Shown here piece after piece: positions 33,798 through 42,434 of a stretch of 64,000 nucleotides of DNA (its first letter is position 1; every line of letters begins with the position of its first letter). Location: the NCBI GenBank assembly GCA_030018135.1, contig JASEGJ010000002.1, forward strand, positions 1-64,000. The letters run 5' to 3'. This DNA comes from Candidatus Hodarchaeaceae archaeon (GTDB taxonomy: Archaea; Hadarchaeota; Hadarchaeia; Hadarchaeales; Hadarchaeaceae). Position numbers and translations under genes: made by a program. A model generated the notes under the pieces. That model saw nothing but the letters and a program-made list of their open reading frames with translations, was not told where the DNA came from and did no database searches.

Positions 33798-33867
33798 AAA
33801 TCTTGACTAAAATTAATTAAAATGAGCTTATTTTGTTAAATTTAGCCGTATTAATGCTTTAAAAGGA

Positions 33868-33882
33868 AAAATTTTTATATAA
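33868..33882 (+). promoter_or_regulatory. TATA box upstream of smc-scpA-scpB
   Basis: AATTTTTATATAAAG lies about 70 bp before the SMC start. It is the best promoter in the AT-rich 150-bp gap after the XTPase gene and predicts a leader of about 45 nt. Confidence 0.6.
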
Positions 33883-33950
33883 AGGGGCAGAATGAACTTG
33901 TGTGGCTGACCGAGAAAAGGTGGGGTGAATAATCACATAGGGTAGGAAAA

Positions 33951-36272
33951 GTGGTGCACGTCAGCAAAATAGAGATGCGGGGTTTCAAGTCCTTTGGAAA
34001 CACAAAAGTGAGCCTTCCCCTCTCTTCGTGTTTAACGGCGATCGTTGGGCCGAACGGTTCCGGAAAGAGCAACATAATCGAGGCTTTTTGTTTCGTCCTG
34101 GGGTGGATGAGCGCCAAGACCATGCGCGCCGAGAGGTTTTCCGATTTGTTGTTCAACGGCGGCAACGGTCAACGGCCGGCGCCATTCGCGGAGGTTTCGC
34201 TTCACTTCGACAACAGCGATGGAGTTTTGCCCGTTGACTCGAAAACCGTTGTGATAGCGCGGCGCGTGGATCGCAGCGGCAAATGCGTGTATAGACTTAA
34301 TAAAAAGCGCGCGTCGCGACAGGAGATAGTCGACCTGCTCTCGAAAGTCATGTCGAGCCCGGGCGGTTACAATTTCATAATGCAGGGAGATGTCGACCGA
34401 TTTATAAAGATGAATCCCCTCGAGCGCAGATCGATCATCGACGACCTCGCGGGAATCGCGGAATACGACGAGAAGAAAGAAAAGTCGCTTGCGGAGCTTC
34501 AACGAGTCGAGACAAATCTTCAGAGCATGGGTGCCATCCTCAACGAGATCGGCATGCAAATGGAAAAGTTGCGCATAGAGAAGGAGGGGGCCATGCGCTA
34601 CAGGCAACTTAAAAATCAGCTCGAGCAGGGGCGCGCAATGCTGCTGCTCGCTCAACAAAACATCTGCGGGCGGAAGCTGTCCGAAATTCAGCGCAAGATA
34701 AGTGCTAAAAACGGTGAACTCTCAGAGCTCCGCGATGAATCGCAAAAAATTGCAGACGCAATAAATCAACACGAAAGAAAAATCAAGCAACTTGATAAAC
34801 TCATCCATGAAAAGCAAAGCGCGGACATCCTCGCCGCGGCCGAGAATTTGCGCGAGCGCATCCGCACCCTGACCGAGATGATAGCGTCCACAAACGACGA
34901 GCAAACCGCGGTTAAAACAAGAATCGCAAACGTCCAAGCTGAGATCAAAAAAGTTAGCGGGGAGGCTCAAAGGGTGGCCGGCGAGGGACCCGAGCGATTG
35001 CTGAGAGAAATAGAAAAAATCTCAACGAAATTTACGGAGCTCCGCGATGAGTTCGATGGCCTGCTCCAAACATTGGATAGGGCCGACCGCAGGTCTTTTA
35101 CGGATGTGCGCAAGGTGCTTGGCCGAGCACAAAAGGTGCTTCACGACATGCGCCCCATAATCAACGATTTCGATGGATGCATCAAGCGGACAACGGAGTT
35201 ATGGAATAAGTTTCCACAGGTCCCCACAGGTGATTTACGCAAACCAGAATCTGAACTCCAGGGGCTGCAGGCAGATCTGATATCCCTAGAGGGACAGCAC
35301 GTTCAGCTCGATAAAAGGTTCGAGGAACTGCAGCGAAAAGTGCAGGAGGCCAGAGTTGCCCTCGAGACCGCTTCTAAGCGAGGGGATGAGGTACAAAAAT
35401 CCATCCGGGCAATGTGTGGGGAAAAGGAGAGCTCGCAGCGCAAGATATCGTCCTTGAGGGGAAGGGCCACGCGCATTCAGGAAGAAATTCAGGCCCTCGA
35501 GGGCAAGCTGCAGGAGTACCGCATTGAGGAAGCTCGCCTGCAGACCCAACTTGATGCGACTGAAAGGGAGTCAAAGCGCATTAAGGTAAGAGTGAAGGAA
35601 GTCAAACATGTCGATCCATCCAAGTTGGAGCGGGAAATAGAAAAGGTGGAGGCCGAACTTGAGACGATTGGGCCAGTTAACGAGCGAGCGATAAGGGACT
35701 TCAGAAACACAGAACGCCGTTACAGCGCCCAGAAGGCACAGTACGACAAGCTGGTGGGCGAAAGGCAGTCCATCCTCGATTTCATGCGGGAAATAGATCA
35801 AAAGAAGACCGAGGTCTTCATGAAGACGTTCAATGAAATATCCAAGAATTTTGGCAAAATCTTCAGCGAGCTCTCCCCGGGCGGCTCGGCGAGGCTGATC
35901 CTAGAGAACCCCGAGCACCCGCTCGATGGGGGGCTGGAGATAGAGGCAAAGCCCGCCGGCAAGGAGGTCGTACATGTCGGCGCCATGTCGGGCGGCGAGC
36001 GGGCCCTGACGGCGCTTGCGTTCATCTTCTCGATCCAGCGGGCGAGGCCGACCGCGCTCTACGTGCTCGACGAGATAGACGCTCACCTAGACGACGAAAA
36101 CCTGCGACGTGTTGCGGAGATGCTGCACCGCTCCTCACGGGAAACACAAATAGTAGTCGTCACGCTGAGGGATTCGATGATGTCCGTTGCTGATCGCCTC
36201 TTCGGCGTAAGCATGGATAGCAGCGGGGTTTCGCGCATGGTGTCGGTCGAGCTGGCTGGCTTGGCTGCATGA
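33951..36272 (+). CDS. Shortened SMC-family ATPase without a recognisable hinge
   Basis: 773 residues, against about 1170 for a normal archaeal SMC. Head parts are complete: Walker A GPNGSGKS (33-40), the QGDVDRFIKM Q-loop region, the signature MSGGERALTALAF and Walker B ALYVLDEIDAHLD near the C-terminus. Between them are two coiled-coil arms, each roughly half the usual length, joined by about 85 residues (around 345-430) that lack the glycine-rich hinge pattern and lack a CxxC zinc hook. It is followed 10 bp later by scpA and then scpB, so it is the SMC of a condensin complex, not RecN or Rad50. GTG 33951 or GTG 33954 is the start (TAGGA upstream). Confidence 0.88.
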   Translation: MVHVSKIEMRGFKSFGNTKVSLPLSSCLTAIVGPNGSGKSNIIEAFCFVLGWMSAKTMRAERFSDLLFNGGNGQRPAPFAEVSLHFDNSDGVLPVDSKTVVIARRVDRSGKCVYRLNKKRASRQEIVDLLSKVMSSPGGYNFIMQGDVDRFIKMNPLERRSIIDDLAGIAEYDEKKEKSLAELQRVETNLQSMGAILNEIGMQMEKLRIEKEGAMRYRQLKNQLEQGRAMLLLAQQNICGRKLSEIQRKISAKNGELSELRDESQKIADAINQHERKIKQLDKLIHEKQSADILAAAENLRERIRTLTEMIASTNDEQTAVKTRIANVQAEIKKVSGEAQRVAGEGPERLLREIEKISTKFTELRDEFDGLLQTLDRADRRSFTDVRKVLGRAQKVLHDMRPIINDFDGCIKRTTELWNKFPQVPTGDLRKPESELQGLQADLISLEGQHVQLDKRFEELQRKVQEARVALETASKRGDEVQKSIRAMCGEKESSQRKISSLRGRATRIQEEIQALEGKLQEYRIEEARLQTQLDATERESKRIKVRVKEVKHVDPSKLEREIEKVEAELETIGPVNERAIRDFRNTERRYSAQKAQYDKLVGERQSILDFMREIDQKKTEVFMKTFNEISKNFGKIFSELSPGGSARLILENPEHPLDGGLEIEAKPAGKEVVHVGAMSGGERALTALAFIFSIQRARPTALYVLDEIDAHLDDENLRRVAEMLHRSSRETQIVVVTLRDSMMSVADRLFGVSMDSSGVSRMVSVELAGLAA

Positions 36273-36282
36273 GGTGTTCGCT

Positions 36283-36942
36283 ATGACCGTAGTGGTGGAC
36301 CAACCGTTTCAAATATTGCTTGAGCTCGTCCAATCGCACAAGCTTGACCCGTGGGATGTGGATATCGAGAGGCTTGCTGACATCTTCGCGCGGCGCATAA
36401 GGGAGATGCGGGAGCTCGACCTCCGCGTGTCGGGGCGGACGCTGCTGTCGGCGTCGGTGCTGTTGCGCATAAAGTCCGACTACGTGCTAAATGGCAACGG
36501 GCATGAGCAATCCAGCGAGGAGGAACTCGACGAGGTTTTTGACCTCAACCTGCCTGAGCTGGGCTCCATCATGATGATACAGCGGACACCTCGAAAGATC
36601 ACGCTTGTGGACCTAATGGACGCGCTCCGGGGCGCCCTGAAGGAGGCTCCGACGCATGCGCGGCCGTCCAGAGGGGCGATGGAAAAAGTCGTGCGGATGC
36701 TGAACGAATACCACATCAACATCGAGAAGTACCTCGAGAGGCTACATAAACGGGTAGCCGAGCTGGCAGCCGATGGCCGCAGGATCACGATGTCCGAGCT
36801 CATCACGGAGCGGACCAGGATAGCCGTGGCGCGAACTTTGCTCCTCCTCTTGTTCTTGGGCGTGCAGGGGAAGGTGGCGATATGGCAGGATGAGCCCCTC
36901 GGCGAGATATTCGTCTCCCTACTAAAGCCGCCGGGTGCTTAG
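36283..36942 (+). CDS. scpA: Condensin subunit ScpA (kleisin)
   Basis: 219 residues. N-terminal kleisin segment FQILLELVQSHKLDPWDVDIERLADIF, a central ASVLLRIKSDYVL helix, an acidic linker, and a C-terminal winged-helix part (SELITERTRIAVARTLLLLLFL ... GEIFVSL) that binds the SMC head cap. ATG 36283 was chosen because GAGGTG precedes it; a GTG at 36274 is in frame. It lies 10 bp after SMC and 1 bp before ScpB. Confidence 0.92.
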   Translation: MTVVVDQPFQILLELVQSHKLDPWDVDIERLADIFARRIREMRELDLRVSGRTLLSASVLLRIKSDYVLNGNGHEQSSEEELDEVFDLNLPELGSIMMIQRTPRKITLVDLMDALRGALKEAPTHARPSRGAMEKVVRMLNEYHINIEKYLERLHKRVAELAADGRRITMSELITERTRIAVARTLLLLLFLGVQGKVAIWQDEPLGEIFVSLLKPPGA

Positions 36943-36943
36943 C

Positions 36944-37453
36944 ATGGGCATCGAAGAGGATCGCTCGACCATAGAGGCGGCCCTCTACGCCGCCGACCGC
37001 CCTTTGACCCTGAGTGAGCTCTGCGGGGTGCTCGGCACCTCCTCCGAGACCTACGTACGCAAGCTCATCGATGCGCTCATGGCAAACTACAAGAAGCGCG
37101 GGGGACCCCTCATGCTATCGGAGACTGCTAAGGACACGTTCGCGCTCACCCTCAGCGAGGGTTACATGCCGAAGCTCGAGGGCATCATGCCCAAGACCAA
37201 GCTCTCCCGTAGCACCCTGAAGACGCTCGCGCTCGTAGCGTACAAGCAGCCGATCCAGCAGGCGAGGCTCGCGGAGTTTCGCGGGGGGAGGGTGTACGAG
37301 CACGTAAAGCAGCTCGCGGCCCTCGGCTTCGTCGAGTCGAGGCCGTTTGGCCGCACCCGGGTGCTCCGGACATCGAAAAGGTTCGCTGGCTACTTCGGCT
37401 TCGAGGACGATATGGACAAGATCCGCGAGCGGCTTGAGGAGTTAATGCGATAG
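36944..37453 (+). CDS. scpB: Condensin subunit ScpB
   Basis: 169 residues with two winged helices: IEAALYAADRPLTLSELCGVLG and LSRSTLKTLALVAYKQPIQQARLAEFRGG, the latter the family signature (YKQPIT-type). It dimerises and bridges ScpA in the SMC complex. ATG 36944 directly follows the ScpA stop. No gap or break is seen, so the accessory subunits are normal although the SMC itself is shortened. Confidence 0.93.
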   Translation: MGIEEDRSTIEAALYAADRPLTLSELCGVLGTSSETYVRKLIDALMANYKKRGGPLMLSETAKDTFALTLSEGYMPKLEGIMPKTKLSRSTLKTLALVAYKQPIQQARLAEFRGGRVYEHVKQLAALGFVESRPFGRTRVLRTSKRFAGYFGFEDDMDKIRERLEELMR

Positions 37454-37534
37454 CTGTTTTTTGCTTTCCCTTCCGCTGCTCCCGGCCAGAACACTTTTAA
37501 CCGCTGGCGTGAAACAGCAAACGATGTGGTTTAT

Positions 37535-37966
37535 ATGGCGAGATGGCAGGGCAGGTCGTTGACCAAGCCAAGCGGCGGGCGAATTTGGGCCAAGCGCAAG
37601 AAGCGCAAGCGGGAGATGGGCAGCGAGTTCGTCGAGACCAAATTGGGCGCAACCAAGCGCGTCGCGCACAGGGCGAGGGGCGGGGCCAGCAAGTTCAGGT
37701 TATTGGCGGTGGACATCGCAAATGTCACGGACCCAAAAACTGGGCAGACAAAAAAGGCGAAAATTATAACCGTGGTCGAAAATCAGGCCGACCCGCACTT
37801 CGTGCGCCGAAACGTACTCACCAAGGGCGCGGTGATCGAGACCGAGCTCGGGCGGGCGCGCGTGACCAGCAGGCCCGGGCAACAGGGCGTCATAAGCGCG
37901 GTGCTGCTTGAGGGGCCCAAGGCACCGGAGGGCAAGCCCGCCGAACCTGAACCCGAAAAATCATAG
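37535..37966 (+). CDS. rps8e: Small-subunit ribosomal protein S8e (eS8)
   Basis: 143 residues from ATG 37535: MARWQGRSLTKPSGGRIW, the basic KRKKRKREMG stretch, RARGGASKFRLLAVDIANV and TDPKTGQTKKAKIITVVEN are the family landmarks. The C-terminal Pro/Glu-rich tail is slightly longer than usual. A TATA-like CTTTTAAC about 37 nt upstream suggests a short leader. The 3' end overlaps the convergent DUF488 gene by 6 bp. Confidence 0.95.
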   Translation: MARWQGRSLTKPSGGRIWAKRKKRKREMGSEFVETKLGATKRVAHRARGGASKFRLLAVDIANVTDPKTGQTKKAKIITVVENQADPHFVRRNVLTKGAVIETELGRARVTSRPGQQGVISAVLLEGPKAPEGKPAEPEPEKS

Positions 37967-38389
37967 CGTTTGCTGTTTTCCCTTTCCCACGATGTGCACT
38001 ACCTCCCAGCCCCGCCTCCGCAGGCGCCGCGCTATGAAGCGGCGGTGGCAGGCGCTGGGGCTCGACTCAACGCACATGATCGTCGCCACCCTCTCGCGGG
38101 CCAGCTGCGTCAGCTTCTCCAGCCCATGTTTGAAATCTGCGGTGTGCATGTGGGCTTCATATCCTCCCCTGCGATAGCCCCCCAGCTCTCGGAGGTGAAC
38201 GTAATCTATGCCCCTAGCCGGCAAGGTCTCCTGCAGATTTTCCTTCACGAACTCCGGCCACTTAGAGGTCGGAAACGAGCGAACGTCGACAACCAGCTCT
38301 ATGCCGAAGCGCTCGAGCAACGCCAAGAAATCGTCGAACTTTCGGTTGCCGTAGCCAATGGTGTAAATCCTCGCCGTGGCGACCCCCAA
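37961..38389 (-). CDS. DUF488 family protein
   Basis: 142 residues. The family pattern is clear: IYTIGYGNRKFDDFLALL at the start, VVDVRSFPTSKWPEF, and MCVESSPSACHRRFIARRL near the end with a conserved Cys-His. The function is unknown; related proteins are found in bacteria and archaea. It is divergent from the 266-residue protein gene at 38446 and convergent with rps8e. Confidence 0.88.
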   Translation of the reverse strand: MGVATARIYTIGYGNRKFDDFLALLERFGIELVVDVRSFPTSKWPEFVKENLQETLPARGIDYVHLRELGGYRRGGYEAHMHTADFKHGLEKLTQLARERVATIMCVESSPSACHRRFIARRLRRRGWEVVHIVGKGKQQTL

Positions 38390-38445
38390 TTTTTTTATCT
38401 CCCCAAAACCTTTAAGGTAGCCGAGCGGACCTTCGTGGCGGTAAC

Positions 38446-39246
38446 ATGCAACAAATTCAAATCTCGCTCACCCCCGCAGAGTCGAAGCGCCTGATCTCCA
38501 AGGCCGTCGTCAAGCTACCAGAGGTTCAAAGGGCATTTCAGGAGGGCATCGTGGTCATCAACGTTGGCTCGACCAACGCTTGCGTGGCGGAGGAATTGCT
38601 CGGACAAAAAGTCGAGCACGAGCGTTTTGTGGCGGGCGTGGTCCTACCGAAGGGTACCTGCGTCGTGCCGCGCGAAAAGCGCAGGCGCGAGATCGTCGTT
38701 CGCAGGGGCGAGGTCATCGAAGCAAGGGCGGACGACGTGCTCCCCGAGATGGGCCCGGGCGACGTTTTCATAAAGGGCGCAAATGCGCTCGACGCGAGCG
38801 GCATCGCGGGCGTCTTGCTGGCGGACCCAAGGGGTGGCACGATGGGCAGGTCCATCGGGGCACTGCTTTCGAGGGGCGTTAACATAATCGTCCCAGTCGG
38901 ACTCGAAAAATTCATCCCCGGCAGCGTGAATGAAATCGCGGTAATCGCCGGCATGGATAGGATGGCTTTCGCTACCGGTGTGCCCCTCGGCCTCATGCCG
39001 GTCGTCGGCAAGGTCATCACGGAGGTAGAGGCCATTCAAATTCTAACGGGAGGCGAGGCTAAGGTGATGGGCAAGGGCGGCTTATCGGGAGCGGAGGGCA
39101 GCGTAACTTTGCTCGTGCGCGGCACGCCGGAGCAGGTGAAAAAATTCAAGGACATGATGAAATCCATCAAGGGGGAAGGGCCCCCGAAGGTCGAGACCGA
39201 CTGCAAGGCCTGCGATCGGCAAAACTGCTGGCTGAGGGCGCGGTAG
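38446..39246 (+). CDS. Conserved archaeal protein of unknown function with C-terminal Cys cluster
   Basis: 266 residues, not assigned. It begins with a helical segment (SKRLISKAVVKLPEVQRAF), then a Rossmann-like run (GIVVINVGSTNACVAEELL) and a long glycine-rich core (KGANALDASGIAGVLLADPRGGTMGRSIG-type). A TGGEAKVMGKGGLSGAEGSV segment is probably a ligand loop. The C-terminus has CKACDRQNCW, a CxxCxxxxC pattern that could bind metal. ATG 38446 has a TATA-like CTTTAAGG about 30 nt upstream and GGCGGT just before it. It may be a redox or nucleotide-binding protein, but this is guesswork. Confidence 0.7.
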   Translation: MQQIQISLTPAESKRLISKAVVKLPEVQRAFQEGIVVINVGSTNACVAEELLGQKVEHERFVAGVVLPKGTCVVPREKRRREIVVRRGEVIEARADDVLPEMGPGDVFIKGANALDASGIAGVLLADPRGGTMGRSIGALLSRGVNIIVPVGLEKFIPGSVNEIAVIAGMDRMAFATGVPLGLMPVVGKVITEVEAIQILTGGEAKVMGKGGLSGAEGSVTLLVRGTPEQVKKFKDMMKSIKGEGPPKVETDCKACDRQNCWLRAR

Positions 39247-39582
39247 CTAACCCTTGCCCTCGTGGGTCCGGAGCTTGAAGCGGTACTCCACGGGCACGGC
39301 CTCCTTGACGACCTTGGAGCCGGCCACGACCTCGTCGACGCTGTGGACCACGCCCCCCCACTCCTCTATGGCCGAGCGGATCGTGCCGTAGTCCAGCTCG
39401 CCGTCTATCGTCACCTTGATGGTCTCGGTATCCTTGTCTATCTCGATCAGCGTCACGTTCACCCCCTCTATGCCCCGCATGGAACTCAACTTCATCGCGA
39501 ACTCTGGCAGGGTGGGGCTGTGCGGCTTGAGCACATCGAGCACAAGCCGACGGAGCTTCGGAGAATCTGTCTTCTTTGCCAT
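39247..39582 (-). CDS. DUF211 family protein
   Basis: 111 residues with the ferredoxin-like DUF211 pattern: LRRLVLDVLKPHSPTLPEFA, VNVTLIEIDKDTETIKVTIDG, and AIEEWGGVVHSVDEVVAG. The family forms oligomers and its role is unknown. Its stop abuts the stop of the 38446 gene exactly. It is divergent from gar1, 78 bp away. Confidence 0.93.
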   Translation of the reverse strand: MAKKTDSPKLRRLVLDVLKPHSPTLPEFAMKLSSMRGIEGVNVTLIEIDKDTETIKVTIDGELDYGTIRSAIEEWGGVVHSVDEVVAGSKVVKEAVPVEYRFKLRTHEGKG

Positions 39583-39660
39583 TAAATTATCACCTTTTAT
39601 ATATTTCGAAATGCTTATTAATTAGTAATAAGGGTTTGACCTAAGCTTTTGGGGGGAAAA

Positions 39661-39945
39661 TTGCGCAGGCTAGGTAAGGTCATGCATGTTACGAAGCGCG
39701 GGCTCGTGCTACGCGTCGAGGGGGTGCCGGAGCTCGGCAGGGCGGTATACGATGGGGAGCGCAGGCGCGTCGGCAGCGTGCTGGACGTATTTGGGCCCAT
39801 CGGTAGCCCGTATGCGATGGTAAGGCCGGCCCAGGGCATGAGCCATGAGGACCTGACCGCGCTGATGGATAGGGAGTTGTTCACCAGAGAGAGGGAGTCG
39901 CATGGAAAGGGTGGAAAAGCAAAAGAAATGCCCGGAATGCGGTAG
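39661..39945 (+). CDS. gar1: H/ACA ribonucleoprotein component Gar1
   Basis: 94 residues. The Gar1 barrel is recognisable: [16 protein letters not shown], a short [21 protein letters not shown] (the GxVxDxFGP signature) and YAMVRP. It helps substrate turnover by the Cbf5 pseudouridine synthase. TTG 39661 follows GGGGGG by 4 nt; an upstream TTG (39649) would overlap that site. Its 3' end overlaps tfb by 44 bp, an arrangement (gar1-tfb) common in archaea. Confidence 0.9.
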   Translation: MRRLGKVMHVTKRGLVLRVEGVPELGRAVYDGERRRVGSVLDVFGPIGSPYAMVRPAQGMSHEDLTALMDRELFTRERESHGKGGKAKEMPGMR

Positions 39946-40822
39946 CGGAAAGCTCGTGCGTGATTACGAGCGGGCCGAACTGGTCTGCGCTACCTGCGGC
40001 TTCGTCATTTACGACAAGATCATGGACATGGGGCCGGAGTGGCGGGCCTTCGACCAGGAGCAGCGGGACAGGCGAGGGCGGGTAGGGGCCCCCATGACCT
40101 ACACCATCCACGATAAGGGCCTGTCGACCATGATCGACTGGCGGGACAGGGACAGCCACGGCAAGAACCTGACACCCAAGCGGAGGGCGCAAATTTACCG
40201 CCTTCGCAAGTGGCAGCGCAGGATCCGCGTTTCGGATGCCACCGAGCGCAACCTAGCCTTCGCGCTGTCCGAACTCGACCGAATGGCGTCGCACCTCGGG
40301 CTGCCCCGCAACGTGCGGGAGGCGGCGGCGGTGATTTACAGGCGGGCGGTTGAGGAGAGGCTGATCCGCGGGCGGTCCATCGAGGGCGTCGCGGCGGCGG
40401 CGCTGTACGCGGCCTGCAGGGAGTGCAAGGTCCCGCGCACGCTCGACGAGATCGCCGAGGTCTCCCGCGTTGGCAAGAAGGAGATCGGGCGCAGCTACCG
40501 CTTCATAGCCAGGGAGCTGCTGATCCACCTGCGCCCGACGAGCCCGATCGACTACGTCCCGCGCTTCGGGAGCGAGCTGGGCCTGTCAGGCGAGGTTCAG
40601 TCCAAGGCGGTGGAGCTGCTCAAGGAGGCCAGCAATAAGGGGCTGACCTCCGGGCGGGGGCCGACGGGAGTCGCTGCGGCTGCGATTTACATAGCCAGCG
40701 TGCTCCAGGGCGAGAGGCGGACGCAGCGGGATGTGGCCGATGTGGCACGGGTTACTGAGGTCACCGTGAGGAACCGATATAAAGAACTCTGCGAAAAGCT
40801 CGGATTAGACGTAGAGCTTTAA
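39902..40822 (+). CDS. tfb: Transcription initiation factor TFB
   Basis: 306 residues. The N-terminal zinc ribbon (CPECGSGK ... CATC), the B-finger/reader region (GPEWRAFD), and two cyclin repeats, the second ending in [20 protein letters not shown] (helix-turn-helix that reads BRE), are all present. No intein is present. TFB recruits RNA polymerase to TBP-bound promoters. It is translationally coupled to gar1 by a 44-bp overlap. A LAGLIDADG-protein gene follows about 95 bp downstream. Confidence 0.97.
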   Translation: MERVEKQKKCPECGSGKLVRDYERAELVCATCGFVIYDKIMDMGPEWRAFDQEQRDRRGRVGAPMTYTIHDKGLSTMIDWRDRDSHGKNLTPKRRAQIYRLRKWQRRIRVSDATERNLAFALSELDRMASHLGLPRNVREAAAVIYRRAVEERLIRGRSIEGVAAAALYAACRECKVPRTLDEIAEVSRVGKKEIGRSYRFIARELLIHLRPTSPIDYVPRFGSELGLSGEVQSKAVELLKEASNKGLTSGRGPTGVAAAAIYIASVLQGERRTQRDVADVARVTEVTVRNRYKELCEKLGLDVEL

Positions 40823-40843
40823 ATTTTCCTTCTTTTCATTTAG

Positions 40844-40883
40844 GATTACTTTCAGTGACCTCTCTCCCCAAAAGACGCTTAAA
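40844..40883 (+). promoter_or_regulatory. Conserved upstream element plus TATA box, LAGLIDADG gene promoter
   Basis: GATTACTTTCAGTGACCTCT, then CTCCCCAAAAGACG, then the TATA-like CTTAAAGC. It matches the MCM and primase-like promoters at almost every position, with one G-to-A change in the core. It lies about 35 bp before the gene. Confidence 0.75.
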
Positions 40884-40917
40884 GCGATGATGAGAGGGCT
40901 CCACGGAGGTGGTGAGT

Positions 40918-42084
40918 TTGAAGGAAATCGTTGGAGATCAGGATGGAGTTATCCTCGATACATTGGAGATGGTGCCGAGCGAAATTTCAGGGCGAAAAGT
41001 CGTTGCCAAAAGTTTAAGCAACAAGGTGGCCTTATATCCTCCCGCATCAGGGAAGTGGGGCGGAGGCAGAGAATCTAAAAAAGTCATCCTCAACAGAATC
41101 GTGCTATTGGATAGGCTGTTTTTTGAGGGACTTGGGCTATGGCAAGGTGAAGGAAGCAAGGGCAAGGGTATCTATTTTTGTAACTCTAACTTGCAAATCA
41201 TGCGCCATTTCTTAACGTTCGTCGAAGAAAAGCTAGGGTTACCAAGAGCTGACTTTAAAGTTACAGTCTGCACACCTCGCTCTAGCGAGCAGGATGAAAT
41301 CAGAGAGAAATTGTCCGAAGTGCTCGGAGTTCCGATCAACAATTTCACAGCTGTGTGCGTCGATCCCAGAATCAATAAGGAAAACGTTCAGGTATACATT
41401 AACTCGATTGTACTAGTTGAACTGCTAAAGAATTTACATGAAAAGTTGAAGCCGTTGATCAGATCGAATACAGAGTTCGCGGCAGCTTACCTACGGGGCA
41501 TATTTGCTGGAGAAGGCTCCGTGTTATTGAAAAAGTCCGGGGTTTTATTCCACGTTGACTTCGCTACCAAAGATGAAAGCTCAGTTGAGTTCTATAAACA
41601 ATGCCTCGATCTTCTCGGAATTGCACATGGCAAATATATGGAACGGAGTCTAAAATTTCAAATCTATGGCCGGCGAAATTTCCAACGCTTCAAGGAGCTC
41701 GACATCCACACCCTGCACCCGGAGAAGCATGTAAAGTTTGAACAAGGATTCGCAAACTACAAACGCACAAATGTGTTGGATGGTGAGGAAGCCCGATCGC
41801 TCATCATACAGCAACTCGCCTCGGGTCCGAAAACCTACGACGAGCTTGCGGCAGCGTTGGGTAAGGCTAGGACGACGATTCAAGCCCACCACATCCCGAT
41901 CCTCGAACGCCGAGGCCTCTTGAAATGTGTCGGGAAGCGTGGTCAAGCTTCGCTCTGGGCCCTTACGGAAGGCAAAATAACTCCACCGCCAAATGTTAAT
42001 CGAGCCCCATGCGAGGAACCTACGCCCTGCTCGTGCACGTGCCCTACGACCTCGCCGTCAGCGTGGGCGAGCTCGGCACGCTGA
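40918..42084 (+). CDS. Free-standing LAGLIDADG homing-endonuclease-like protein with C-terminal winged helix
   Basis: About 388 residues. Two LAGLIDADG motifs are present: FFEGLGLWQGEGS (near residue 65) and AYLRGIFAGEGSVLL (near residue 195). In both the acidic metal-binding residue appears as Glu in the GEGS ending. A winged helix (SGPKTYDELAAALGKARTTIQAHHIPIL) follows at about residues 300-345. It is not inside an intein or intron: tfb upstream is intact. Such HTH fusions could be regulators instead of nucleases. TTG 40918 has GGAGG 8 nt upstream; GTG codons at 40909 and 40912 are too close to it. The 3' end overlaps the GIY-YIG gene by 76 bp. Confidence 0.82.
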   Translation: MKEIVGDQDGVILDTLEMVPSEISGRKVVAKSLSNKVALYPPASGKWGGGRESKKVILNRIVLLDRLFFEGLGLWQGEGSKGKGIYFCNSNLQIMRHFLTFVEEKLGLPRADFKVTVCTPRSSEQDEIREKLSEVLGVPINNFTAVCVDPRINKENVQVYINSIVLVELLKNLHEKLKPLIRSNTEFAAAYLRGIFAGEGSVLLKKSGVLFHVDFATKDESSVEFYKQCLDLLGIAHGKYMERSLKFQIYGRRNFQRFKELDIHTLHPEKHVKFEQGFANYKRTNVLDGEEARSLIIQQLASGPKTYDELAAALGKARTTIQAHHIPILERRGLLKCVGKRGQASLWALTEGKITPPPNVNRAPCEEPTPCSCTCPTTSPSAWASSAR

Positions 42085-42434
42085 GCTTCAACGCAGGCTA
42101 CTACGCCTACATCGGCTCGGCGCTGGGCGGCCTCAAGGCGCGAGTGGGGCGCCACCTCCGAGCTGAGAAGAGGCCCCACTGGCACATCGACTTCCTCCTG
42201 GCGAGGAGCAGGGCTGTGGACATCGTCGCAGCCCCCTCTCGAACGCGAAGGGAGTGCGCGGTCGCGGGGGAGCTGGCAAAAAAACTCCAAAGCGTCAGAG
42301 GATTCGGCTCCAGCGATTGTGCCTGCCAGTCGCACCTTTTCTACAGCCCCGACTTCAACGAGCTCCTCAGGCGGGTGCTGCTGGGCTTCAGGGCGTGCGG
42401 GTTGAAGCCCGCCAAGGGTGGTCCGCTTGGGTAG
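42009..42434 (+). CDS. DUF123 (GIY-YIG-like) nuclease-family protein
   Basis: 141 residues. DUF123 hallmarks: GTYALLVHVPYDLAVSVGELG, GYYAYIGSALGGLKARVGRHL (YIG and Arg), HWHIDFLLA, and the late GFGSSDCACQSHLFY cluster. The family resembles GIY-YIG nucleases and is sometimes fused to endonuclease III; its role is unproven. It lies between the LAGLIDADG gene and rlmE and overlaps the latter by 17 bp, so the two probably share a message. Confidence 0.88.
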   Translation: MRGTYALLVHVPYDLAVSVGELGTLSFNAGYYAYIGSALGGLKARVGRHLRAEKRPHWHIDFLLARSRAVDIVAAPSRTRRECAVAGELAKKLQSVRGFGSSDCACQSHLFYSPDFNELLRRVLLGFRACGLKPAKGGPLG

